From the NCBI RefSeq assembly GCF_008831285.2, contig NC_045139.1, positions 21,062,412 to 21,126,411 of the forward strand: a stretch of DNA of 64,000 bases, read 5' to 3'. The translations under genes were made by a program, and so were the position numbers. The DNA is from Nymphaea colorata. Taxonomy: Eukaryota > Streptophyta > Magnoliopsida > Nymphaeales > Nymphaeaceae. The notes below the pieces were generated by a model. The model saw nothing but the letters and a program-made list of their open reading frames with translations. It made no database searches and was not told the DNA's origin. Each line of letters opens with the position of its first letter. Position 1 is the stretch's first letter. Below, piece by piece: positions 24,201 through 33,980 of the stretch.

Positions 24201-25011
24201 CTTCCTCCCTCTATCGAAGCCTACGATTTGCCTCTTTGTTGAAGTCGGCAATCTTCCTCTTCCTCCTTCGCACCGGGTAAGGTGGCTTTGCTTCTCCCCC
24301 CTCTCCCTCTGTTTCTGCTATACGGTGCCCTAATCCCCTCTCTTTGCTCTCTATGCAGGTTTGGCTGAAAGAAGCTGCTTTTCCAACTGGCTGTAGGTCG
24401 AGCCATGAAAATCAGATCCATCTCTCCAGGTGAGTCCCCTGTGGCAGTTAGATCTGATAATTTTTTTGGTCTTCTTAATGTTACTGCATTTGTTAATGAA
24501 CTCTGTGGAATCCTTCACGATGAGCTTTACAAATGGAAAGTTGTCATATAGACTTCCAGTTCCTCAATGAAATTTGTCATACATATAATTTTTATTTGTG
24601 GGATTGTTGAAGCTATAACGACATTGATGAAAAAACAGATATCCTTTAGTTTTCTGCTTTCTACAATTAGATTTATTGAAAGCGTAGCTAAAAATTGTAG
24701 ACAAGAAATTCCTTTTAATGAGGGGAAGAGTATATAGCAAAACTGTCTCTGGTCCTTGTAATTTATACATGCCTTTGTACCTTGTACTGATCCCCTCTAA
24801 TGGTATTAACCTTGGAGGAAGATTGTATTATCATGGATAGCCTGCACCTGAATGCTAAAGTGGTGATGAGAATACATGTGTATGCCATGTAAAACATGTA
24901 TAAAGAAACGTTGCAATCTGCATCTCGACCAAGAATAAAAATAAGACATTGTTAGTTGTGTGAAAATAAATTAATTTTCTTTCAATTTTTTTCCAACTAT
25001 GTTCAGATGCA

Positions 25012-25233
25012 TTGCTTGTTCATGTACGACATTCATGCAAGACCTCCATTCCTTATTCACAGCTTCTTCAATTTAGAAGGTTGAGGGAAGGAGACAAGTT
25101 CTTCTTGGATTTTAACTTGAGAAATAAACATTTTAAAATCTGTGGTTTTATAACTAGAACCTCTATGACCAACATCTCTCATCAACATATTGAATCTCAC
25201 ACACAAGTGATTTTTGGTTCTCATGTTATGTAA
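25012..25233 (+). pseudogene. Short coding piece with an SIPYSQLL..RRL motif
   Basis: A 70-odd-codon open segment translating as HSCKTSIPYSQLLQFRRL followed by an acidic/aromatic stretch and FITRTSM. From memory of the families, this resembles the conserved C-K-x-S-I-P-Y-S-Q-x-L-R-x-R-R-L/I segment found C-terminal to the reverse transcriptase in certain animal retroelements of Penelope-like type. No catalytic RT or GIY-YIG motif is seen around it. A TTCAG acceptor-like site lies just upstream (25005-25009). The assignment rests on one motif and could be chance. Confidence 0.3.
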
Positions 25234-25627
25234 TAGTTACACAAAGCAATGAAAGTAACCACCCCCACCCACCTCCCAAAAACAAAAAAATATCAATGAG
25301 ATTTTGCCATTTATATCAAAACATGCACAACATACATCAAATATTGTCTTCCACACACTTGCAGAAAACAGAAGCTAGTCCCTGTAGGGATCTATTAGTT
25401 AACTTGACTAGCTGTTAGGAGGTTTGTAGCAGCTAGTTTAACTAGCCATTAGATACTCCTAAGTCCTAACAGCTCAATTCAATCAATCAGCAAAGTGTCC
25501 TTCATAACAAGATAAAATCATAAAAGCCAAAAAAAATGATTAAGATTATGCTTTGAGGGATACTAGTTCCCAACTATCATAAGTACAACTCCTTCAAGGT
25601 TAAGATGTAGGAGAAAGAACTTTCAGC

Positions 25628-25804
25628 ATGTTGAAAGGTCGTTTTCCAATATTGAAAATGCAAGTGCAGTATCCATTCAAAAAACTAGTTCAAATTGTTC
25701 TTGCTACATGTGTATTGCACAACTTCATAATTGAACACAATCCAAATGTCGAGCAATTTATTGATGAAGATGCACCTTCGAATGATAACTTTGTCTTAAG
25801 CTAA
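25628..25804 (+). pseudogene. PIF/Harbinger transposase (DDE_4) C-terminal fragment
   Basis: A 58-codon segment reads LKGRFPILKM, then a YPFKK..QIVLATCVLHNFII stretch, then an acidic tail (EQFIDEDAPSND). This is the hallmark end of plant PIF/Harbinger nucleases: LK.RF.IL, then an I..ACC.LHNF.I helix carrying the last part of the catalytic fold. The upstream transposase with the two catalytic Asp residues is missing or unreadable, so it is a fragment. Its strand and position fit the terminal repeats at 23740 and 26607. Confidence 0.8.
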
Positions 25805-25976
25805 CCAGAAATTGCAAGCCAAACACATCAGCGATGAAGCAACAATTCTATGAAAACAACTATAACAACTCAAATGTTTATAGATTATCAATTGAATAGT
25901 AAGTTTATTTATGAATTTTGACTATTGTTTCATTTGATTGTTTGACATTTGTTTTGTTTTGAATGAGACAACGAAA

Positions 25977-26303
25977 ATGATGTCTCACCAAAAGTACTAG
26001 GTCGTTTTCGAAGGTCGGTCGCGAGGCATATATGATAGTTGGGAGCGATGCCAACCTTTAGTATATCGATACAAGGGTGCCCTTTTCAGATCGTTTGATT
26101 CATTCAAAGTAGCTGAGTATCACATGAATGAGTGTCTCCACAACAAGTATGGTGTGCAAGTACGTAGGCCTCTAATCATTGAAAATGTCATCGCAAAGCA
26201 AGAAATAGAAGGCACAAAGTTTGTTGAATGGAAGTGCAGCGACAAATGTTGGATTACCTGTTTTGTAATTACCTATTTTTTTTGTTGGATATGTACTCAT
26301 TAA
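25977..26303 (+). pseudogene. RNase H1 N-terminal / viroplasmin-like domain ORF, broken by one stop
   Basis: Starting at paired ATGs, one frame of 109 codons contains VVFEGRSRGIYDSWERC, then a Y.Y.GA.FRSF.S...AE-like block. This is the pattern of the hybrid-binding domain at the N-terminus of eukaryotic RNase H1, also present in caulimovirus viroplasmin (Cauli_VI). The conserved aromatic and G-I-Y-D-S-W core is intact. Codon 8 (25998-26000) is TAG, inside the first strand of the domain. Downstream residues (RRPLIIENVIAKQEIEGTKF) resemble nothing I know. It lies 170 bp after the Harbinger transposase fragment on the same strand, inside the same terminal repeats. Confidence 0.65.
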
Positions 26304-26607
26304 ACTTATATTTTGGATGGAAATACACGCTTTTGTTAATGTATTATAACTTTCTTACAGGTTTAACTGTGTTACAACTACATTGAACTTGTGGATGTCA
26401 TGGTTCTAACTGTGTTACTTTTTTTTGTACCTTAAATTTTTTTGGTACTGCATGCTTAATGCGTAGGTGTAAACCTTAACATTTTGTTTTTGAAAATCGT
26501 CTTCCAATTTGTTTTCACGTGTAATTGGGGAGAAGAAAAAAAAAACTACTACTAATAGTCCTGAAAAAAGTCTCTCAAATTTTATACCATGTGCATCAAA
26601 CAGGGCC

Positions 26608-28920
26608 TCAGATTGGAAGAAGGAGAAATTTCATCCACCATGGTAAATTTACCACGTTAAATTCTTCTCTGCCATCAAACTAAAGAACATGTTGCAGTCA
26701 TTGTTTTAGTGCTTGAACATAATGCCATGGTTTTGTTTCATCAAAATTGGTACAAATGTTAGACATTGAAGAACTCAACAAAGTGTTCATGCATTCCAAA
26801 TATAGTGTTCCCAACATTCTATGGGAGAAGATGGAAATTGGAAAATAAACCAGCAAAGTAACTGAAGAAACCATGAAATTGCCTTTAACTTATGCTTGTT
26901 AGTAGAGAGGAAAACATCATGTTGCATCTATCTTGCAAATAGTTAAACAGAACATCTTATTCCACCTATTTAGAAAACAAAAAATTGAACAATCTAAGGA
27001 AGTGCTACTCGGAATGATATTTGTAAGATAAAGTGGTGGTGTGCTCTTATGTACCCTATGTCTTCATGTGCATTGTCTGCACATGAAATCAAAAAAGGAA
27101 AAGTAAAGTGCTATATTATTTCAATGAAACACAAACCCCACTCTAGCTCGACATAGAAATGTCTCGTTCCATATCTATATTTTGGGACCATCTGATCAGT
27201 AAAAATGGGTCCAATCATGAGTAAAATCAGGTTGTTATTTCTCATGAAGTTGTTCATGAATCAAATGCTTATTAAGGAAGCAACACTAACAAAAGTACGA
27301 TTAAAAAAAATAGATGCATACTATGTGTTTCATGCACTTCTAATTTATATGGCTATGTACAAGGCACATACGAAGTTATTATGGAAAACATGGAAGCCTT
27401 TTGTTTAGTGAGAAGAACAACTAGAATGATATCAGATACTCTTTTGATTGTATTCAAGATTCCATCACATGCCCACTAGGAAAGTTATCTTCAAATGTTT
27501 GGCCTTAACATATGCATTTATAGTAGTATTAGATTTGAGGCATCTTTTCCAACTTGAATGTTTTAATCCAACCCACATAATTAAATACCATGGTGCTACC
27601 ATGGACCAAGGGGCATTGAAGGGGCTCACTGCCTGTAGACCTTGCTACCCAATTTGCTTCCTAATATATAGTTGCTCCTCAACCATTCACTTATTTAATT
27701 TTGGTGTCTCTCAACCATGATCATATGTAAGGTCTAATATTTTCTGAAGGGTTTAAGATTTTATTACTGTGTAGTAGTGCCCCTCAACCAAAAAATTTCT
27801 CTCAGAACCCAAACCAAAATTTAACAATTTTATGTACAATTTTCTTCAAATTAACCTTTTTGGTAATGGTGTAGCCACATATGAGCAACCCCTATCCTCC
27901 TCTGGAAAAAAGCATAATATAAAAATGGGAAGGTATATCTCCTGCAACCCCCCCCCCCCACCCCAAACCACCACCTTTCAACTAAAAGTCTACACATATT
28001 TCTTGTTCTAACAATGCTCTTCCCCCTTCCTACCCCCACTTAAATTTCTGGCACCACATAATCAAAGCACTCAAGGGCTAAGTGTAGCAACTTTTTTTTT
28101 CAGGTTTTTAGAGAAGAACAGTTAACACTTTCCTTAAACACTTCTTAAAATCTTTCTGCCATAGTAGAAAAGAATTCCTTAGTGGTTTTCATAGAGTAAA
28201 ACATATGTCATTTGTGATGAGGACAATCTCCGTAGCACATGAAGTTTTAATGCCCTTATTGGCTGACCTAATGCAAAAAACCAAGGTAAATAAACAAAAT
28301 TTCCATTTAATTTTTCCATGATCAAGAACATAATATGCTACCTTAATTTTTCTTCTATAATGAGATCTATTCTCAACTAGTATATGCACCAAGTGATGAA
28401 GAAAATCATATCATCTGCTCAGATGAAGCATATGAGCTCATGTTCTAAGATTGGAAAGAAAGTAAATAGTAGTGTTTGTATGTTTTACGACTAAAGAAAT
28501 AAACAAAAAAAAAGTCAAAGAAAGCAAGAAGATGGTGCTCTATAAAGTGTAAATTAGTAAACTTTTAGTATATAATAGTATAAAAATATTAACTCATATA
28601 TCATCTCAAGGGTCGAATTTTGTCACCAAAATAACATATACATGCAAGCTGCAAACAAAGTAACTAACTAAATATTAGTCTTGAAGGAGTTGGTGTAGTG
28701 AATCAGGCTTTGGTTATCACAAAAGCAATCAAAAGTTCAACATCCATGAACAATATGCCTTAAAATCTAAAGATTCCTTTGAAGCAAAAGGTAACAGCCT
28801 TGGGTTTTAAGTTTCTGAGGGTGCATTCAGTTTTGACACTCATAGCATACGTACCTTCCAGAGTAGTCACCTCTCCTAATAAGCACGAACTGCCTCATTT
28901 TTAGGCAAGGAGGCATCACC
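26608..28920. other. Intergenic, upstream of the MADS-like ORF
   Basis: No gene recognised. The first 80 bp contains GGTAAATTTACCACGTTAAA, related to a block inside the left end of the Harbinger element, perhaps a nested MITE end. A C-rich run lies near 27945-27965. Small open frames at 27205-27720 have no recognisable domain. Confidence 0.5.
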
Positions 28921-28939
28921 CAATGAAGTGCAAATCATC

Positions 28940-28947
28940 TATATATA
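28940..28947 (+). promoter_or_regulatory. TATA box of the MADS-like gene
   Basis: TATATATA in the context TCTATATATACC, about 100 bp before the chosen ATG. A CA/CT-rich leader typical of plant 5' UTRs follows it. Confidence 0.5.
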
Positions 28948-29044
28948 CCACCCACCACCCCACCAATGTTCATTATCATACCGTCTATTAGCACTCCTTC
29001 TCCCCTTCTATTTTCAGCTTCCTTCTTGTGTTTTCCTTGCCACC

Positions 29045-29273
29045 ATGAATGCTGCTGGGGAAAATGGATTCAGGGCTGGCAGTGCAACAAAGACAATGGA
29101 GATGGTCACTGCTGCTGGCTCTGAGAAGGCCATCATGGAGATTTTTTGCAAAAAGAGAAGGCAGGTATTCAGGATGGCTCATGAACTTGTTGTAGACTAT
29201 CAAGCAGAAATTGCCATTATTATGTTCTCTCCTACTGGACAAGCATATGTCTACTCCAGTGTTGGAAAGTATG

Positions 29274-29326
<53 letters not shown>

Positions 29327-29401
29327 AGGGGCTTTAGCATAGCTGGTCAGGCTGATAGGCAGGTAGAGGGTATTCATCAGTTCAATTTCTATGAACGTTA
29401 G
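29045..29401 (+). CDS. Divergent M-type (type I) MADS-box protein, short
   Basis: MADS-box proteins are nuclear DNA-binding transcription factors; the M-type group acts mainly in gametophytes and endosperm. The 118-aa product has a recognisable MADS core at about residues 17-66. It comprises MEM near the start of helix 1, then FCKKRRQVFRMAHEL, then the strand region AEIAIIMFSPTGQAYVYSS. The FxKRRxxxFxxAxEL and AEIAIIxFSPxG positions match M-alpha proteins. The N-terminal RG.KIE arm that contacts DNA is largely lost. After SSVGKYE the frame enters a (CT)n(CA)n microsatellite and ends, so the C-terminal half is probably altered. The start is chosen for its GCCACCATG context and fit to the domain; an upstream in-frame ATG at 28928 precedes the TATA box. 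The gene may be degenerating, and its 3' part is duplicated just downstream. Confidence 0.6.
29276..29326 (+). repeat. (CT)n(CA)n microsatellite inside the MADS-like ORF
   Basis: About 31 bp of CT followed by about 20 bp of CA. It encodes the Ser-Leu and His-Thr runs in the ORF, and changes in its length would shift the frame of the C-terminus. Confidence 0.95.
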
Positions 29402-30022
29402 CCTTCTAGGGGCAAGTTGGTGCCCTCTCTCATGCCCCAAGAGGCAGAGTGTAGCTGGTTCAGTAGGGGCATGAGATGGGGTGTGTCTCTAATTCATAAT
29501 CGTTTAATACTCCTTTTTGTGGCATTCAGATAGAGTATAGAGTATTTTTCTCACTGTCTCTCAAAAGTGTAGAACTTTCTCTCTTTCCCTCACTGGGTAT
29601 GTGTGCTTTGTGCTACATCTACATGGAATCATAGATCTTGGAAACTTTTTCCCTTACTTTGTTACATATTTGAAGTTTTAATGTAAATCTTTGTGCTCCA
29701 AATTGCAGATTTATAATGTTGAAATTGTTGATTTTCAATATTTTCATTAATTAATGTAAGTGTATACCTACTGCAGTGTGGGAAAGTATGAAGTTTTCTC
29801 TTTCTACCTCTCTCGTGCACATCAAAGGGCTTAGTATAGCTAGTCAGGTTGATGGGCAGTAAAGGGTTTGCCATCAATTCAATTCCCATGAGTGTTAGCT
29901 TTTGAGGTCAAGTTGGCACTCTTTCCCTAACTCCCCCAAGGGGCGTAGCTAACCTGAGTAGGCAGAAAGAGATAGGGTCCGCCATGCACTAATCTTTCTT
30001 GTGACATTGAGATAGAATGGAG

Positions 30023-30026
<4 letters not shown>

Positions 30027-30056
<30 letters not shown>
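30027..30056 (+). repeat. (CT)n microsatellite in the duplicated copy
   Basis: About 30 bp of CT in copy 2 of the MADS 3' duplication. Copy 1 has ordinary sequence at the corresponding place (around 29560-29590). Confidence 0.95.
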
Positions 30057-30059
<3 letters not shown>

Positions 30060-30563
30060 GAGCATTCTCTCTATTTCCCTCGATGGGTGTATGGGTGTGT
30101 GTGCTTTCCGCTACACGTGCATGAGATCATAGATCTTGGAAACTTTTACCTTACCCTGATACGTATTTGGAGTATCAATATAAATCTTTGGTATTCCAAA
30201 TTGCTGATTTTTAATGTCAAAAATGTTGATTTTTGTTATTTTCACTGATAATGTTTGCATGAATATGCTACCAGTGAAACAATATGGTCATAGCATATAT
30301 GAAATATATGAAGAGTCCATCGTTCAAGGTCATGCTTTTCAAGATTGGATGTAAATTTTTCTGTTTAGCTTTGAAAAGCTATGTGCATGCTTGGGGTTTT
30401 CCAGATTTGATTAAATATTATTTGAAGTATGCTTCTCGGATTCCAGTACCATGATGTCTATCACATTCATTTGCAAGTTGTTTTTCAGACTCGTAATACT
30501 AAAACTCATCTCTCATAGAAAGGCCAATGTGCTTTTATACCAGACTCTAGATTGAGCGCGAGA

Positions 30564-32677
30564 ATGCTGTGCAGCAGAAGAGAAGAAGAAAGAGGTAAAA
30601 CATTAGTTTTCTTTTCCTTTCAAGCCATGAGTTTTCTTTTCCATAATGGATTGTGGGTGTTAACAATTCATGGTCCAGCCCAATCCAAGCCCCATTACTG
30701 CTTTCCAGCTTTATTTTGGAACTCCGTATCCATTTTTGTGCATGGAAGTGCACATCGGGGACCATGCTTAATGTGATCGTGATTGATATTGTGCATATAT
30801 ATCTTCAAAATGTGATCACTGTTAAACATGATCTGTTTGTCATCCATAGGTGTGTATTAGTGTATGAAAAATATCCATGTTCAATATGATGTGACTCTTG
30901 TTCAGTCTTTATAAACCATGTTCCCTGTCCATTATGGTATAGGTGTTTGGTCCATGTTAGGATAATTTTATGAAACATAGTGGATGTTGACTAAGATATG
31001 TTTTTATGAACCATGATTCATGTTAAATGTGATCTATATGCATGATTCATGTTGGGACATCTTTATAAATTATGATTTTTGTTGAATAAGTCTATGATCC
31101 ATGTTTAATATGGGGTTCCTTAATTAATTTGTAATTGAATCCTCAGTAGCAGGTATTCAATTTCCCCTTTTTGGAAATGGATTTGGCGCTCTAGAATTTG
31201 TTTTTAGGGTTAATTTAATGCCCTTCAGTTGTGATAACTGCCATTTCCAGTTAATATAGAAGGTAGTGACAAATCCGCCAGTCCAAATGTGGAAAGTGTA
31301 ACGCAGCTCTGGGTCTATCTAGACTGTGATAAATAGAACACAGGGTGAATTTGGGCTTCTTTAACTCAAAAGTCCAATGCATCCAGTAAACTTTTTTCAA
31401 CCAGAAAAAAAAAAAAACGGACTATCGTGTTTTCGTCCTCGATACACCATTCTCGTGCAATTTTTTTACCTTTTACCAGATATGAGTTTTTGTGAGCTGA
31501 AAATTGTGCCTCCCCAGCTAAATTTTGAAAGGGCATAGTGTGGTAAGGAGGCGTTTGATTTCCTTTAATCACTGAAAATTTTGAATCAAAATTCCATTTT
31601 TTTTTAAGAAATAGAAATTATATGGTCAAACGCTGAATTTTGATTTCGAATTGAAGAGTCATTTTGATTCCCCAGGATGTTCGATTTTAATTTCAGAACT
31701 AAAGTTATGGACAACTACAAAGCTTTCCCCCCTCACACCCGTCTTCTCCTTCACACGAGAAAACCCTCTCTTCATGAAGTTGCTGTTGGATTGTGGCCTT
31801 GAGCCCTATCTTCTCATCTCGCACAGTTACAGGATAATCTTGCTAAACAGTTTTGTAAATGAAGATTTTATTGAATAAAATCAAGAGATTTATTAAAAGA
31901 TTTATGTTCTCCCTCTAGCCGTACCCGTTGCTAGGCATGGCATCAATTTGCAGGACTGGCAAAGAATGGGGTCAATGAAGAACACAATGGAGAGGTAAGG
32001 CATTCAGTTCAGAGGTTTCAAATATTATCTTCACAACCGCTCAGATGATGTCTTTGAAATTGCTAAGTCCTACCTGGCGCTGGATTAATGACTTTATTTT
32101 CATCTTTTAAAATATCATTGTCTTTTCGATGTTTTTCTTTTCACCGAGTCAGAAATCAAGGAGACTGCCCAAAGATCTGTTCATTCAGAGAGTAAATCAG
32201 TACATTTTCATCATGCATGAGGGTTTAGTATTCTGTCTACTATTGGCAAGCTTCTCAGGCAGGGCAATATCTCAGTGAGGCCTTTTCTTATATGCTTCTT
32301 CAAACTCTGTTGTCTAAGGAAAACGGTAATCATTTGCTTTTGAAAGATATCACAGAAAAGCTACTGAATGCATGGTTGCTTTTACTAGTATATTTTATAA
32401 ATCATAAGAAAACAAATGTATAGACGTAAGACACACCAAGAAGAATTAAGTTGCAAAAATTATCGTGAGATCGTTGTAATAGCCGTAGGATGTAAAGGTG
32501 AATGTAAGAACAAAAAGTGCCTCCTACGTAAAGAAACAAATTCATAAGAAGCAACAGTAACAAACTTCCAACTTTCTTCTGTTTATGCAGGAGGACGACA
32601 CTGAGAACAGCAGCAGCAACGACCGAATGGTAAACAAGGACAAGAAGAAGGCTCAAGAGAAGGAAAAGACCAACTAA
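30564..32677 (+). CDS. Candidate small spliced gene, 3 exons, acidic/basic 52-aa product
   Basis: Three segments with good splice signals join in one frame. They are 30564-30594 (donor GAG|GTAAAA), 31954-31994 (acceptor TTTGCAG, donor GAG|GTAAGG) and 32591-32677 (acceptor TTATGCAG, ending in TAA). The product would be MLCSRREEER-GLAKNGVNEEHNGE-EDDTENSSSNDRMVNKDKKKAQEKEKTN, very hydrophilic. An AATAAA lies 42 bp after the stop. Phase agrees at both junctions (1 and 0). The first exon may be internal, because the frame stays open a little upstream (SRLSAR, preceded by TATACCAG), so more 5' exons could exist, possibly even in the MADS locus. I do not recognise the protein. No transcript evidence is available here. 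Confidence 0.4.
30770..31110 (+). repeat. Degenerate short tandem repeats (CCATGTT..ATATGATC type)
   Basis: Phrases such as TTTATAAACCATGTT, CCATGTTAGGATAA, TGAACCATGATTCATGTTAAATGTGATC, CATGATTCATGTTGGGACA and GATCCATGTTTAATATG follow one another with spacing of roughly 35-50 bp. They look like a worn tandem array. It would lie inside intron 1 of the candidate spliced gene. Confidence 0.6.
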
Positions 32678-32718
32678 GAATCAGAGGCAAATGAGTCTGC
32701 AAAATACATATATCTATT

Positions 32719-32724
32719 AAATAA
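32719..32724 (+). terminator. Polyadenylation signal AATAAA
   Basis: Canonical AATAAA 42 bp downstream of the TAA at 32675-32677, followed by T-rich sequence. It supports a plus-strand transcript ending here. Confidence 0.5.
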
Positions 32725-32729
32725 AATCC

Positions 32730-33850
32730 AAGGACTGCCAATCATTATGGAGTGTTTTCTTGCTTTGTTTTCCTTTTTTCTGACATCATCATGACTTCTG
32801 CTAAATACATTGTAACTCCATGGTGATTAGTTGGTGACATGAAACATCACCGTATTTAAATAAAACTTCCCCGTAGTAGTGGATTTAATATGCGGTTTCT
32901 TGTCTCTTTTGATGTTAGTTTTGATTCTCCGCAAACTGAAAATGGCTACTTCATAAGCTCCGATATATCATGTTCTTGATTCATGTTTGCTTCCACGGAA
33001 TTTCTAGGCCTTTCCAGTGAAAAGGCCAACCTTCTGAACTATCTTATTATGCAGCAAAGGGAGCACAGAAATTTGGTTGTCTTTGTTTCCATTTGTCTGC
33101 ACCATGGCCACATCGTTTCGCATTCCAAATCCATAACCTTACAACAAATATTTTTGGTTTCTGATTATAATCTTCGAAGATTTTGATCTATATAAACATA
33201 AAAACATAGCCCATGAATGAATGCATTTAAGCAAAGCAAAAGCCGTTTAAGCCTCTGATCATTGGTCACAACTGCTACTCTAAACAGTAAATATTTTGGC
33301 TTCTCAACTTGTGATTCCTTACCCCGTGATTGATGACAAACATAGAACATCATATATATGTCTCGATCTTCATGATGGCATCAATATTTTATCCCAAAGC
33401 ATACAACGGCTCCTGAAACCTGTGTTCTCAGAAAGCAAATTCTTAACTGGATTTTCAGATCCCTCTTTCTCCTTCCGCCATGAATATCTGGTACCACTAA
33501 GCTTCTTGTTGTTTCTGCCTTCAGTCAGCTTCAAACTACTACATCAATCAATAACAATGTCAACAACTACTTCGACCATAACAGCAATGGCAGCCATTGC
33601 ATCAAGAGAAGAACTTGAGATATTTAGGAATATCTTCAACAGAGTACACACTATCAGCAATATATGCTAGTCACCTGTCACAGAAATTGAGAGCTCACAA
33701 TGCCTCAATGCTTGCATCTCATGGAGAAAAATTGAATACCCAATGGTTATGAGATATCCTGTTATACTATATGCTTCTAATTAAATAATTTTGCTTTTGG
33801 GAATCGAAGTAAGAAGGAAAAGAGGAGAGAGTATCAGAGCCATCATACGC
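32730..33850. other. Intergenic between the candidate gene and NF-YC
   Basis: No coding feature I can defend. A plus-strand frame at 33296-33670 (124 codons) ends in a Ser/Thr/Ala-rich stretch but has no recognisable domain and is probably chance. Confidence 0.5.
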
Positions 33851-33856
33851 CGAGAA

Positions 33857-33862
33857 TTTATT
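33857..33862 (-). terminator. Polyadenylation signal of the NF-YC gene
   Basis: AATAAA on the minus strand, about 120 bp after the NF-YC stop codon. Confidence 0.55.
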
Positions 33863-33980
33863 GTCACAAACGCTCTAATTAATCAGATGATAGAAGTTAA
33901 AGAGTCTAGCATTACATCAAGCAGAAACATCATGATGCCATGAAGAATAAAAACACTGAATAAGAAAAAGAAACACCATG

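Larger units (their letters stand above)
23740..26607 (+). mobile_element. PIF/Harbinger-like DNA transposon remnant
   Basis: 2.87 kb bounded by inverted ends GGCCCCGTTTGAT on the left and GGCCCTGTTTGAT read inward from the right (one mismatch in 13). The flanking trinucleotides are TAA on the left and TCA on the right, a decayed form of the 3-bp TWA duplication of this superfamily. Inside, on the plus strand, is a C-terminal transposase remnant (25628-25804). It also holds a long pyrimidine-rich leader (23950-24200) and two coding pieces not expected in Harbinger elements (25012-25233 and 25977-26303). A segment resembling the left end recurs just outside the right end (about 26630-26687), so the right boundary may be compound. 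Confidence 0.6.
29258..30250 (+). repeat. Tandem duplication of the MADS-like gene's 3' half, period about 0.5 kb
   Basis: Copy 1 runs from about 29258 to 29756 and copy 2 from about 29775 to 30250. Shared blocks in order are AGTG.GGAAAGTATGAA (29258/29775), GGGCTT.AG.ATAGCT.GTCAGG, TCAATTC...GA.TGTTAGC.TT, GATAGA.T..AG, CTCT.TTTCCCTC..TGGGT and CATAGATCTTGGAAACTTTT (29630/30128). The last are TAAATCTTTG....CCAAATTGC and the TTGATTTT...TATTTTCA end. The offset is 517 bp at the start and 498 bp at the end. Copy 2 lacks the MADS core, so it is a 3' fragment only. Both copies carry their own (CT)n tract, at different relative places. Confidence 0.88.

Noticed and set aside
23931-24333. Ser/Pro/Leu-rich plus-strand frames
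   Set aside because: Produced by the CT-rich tract; no domain and no sensible context.
33296-33670. 124-codon plus-strand frame upstream of the NF-YC 3' end
   Set aside because: No domain, no polyadenylation or promoter support, and low-complexity Ser/Thr/Ala at its end.
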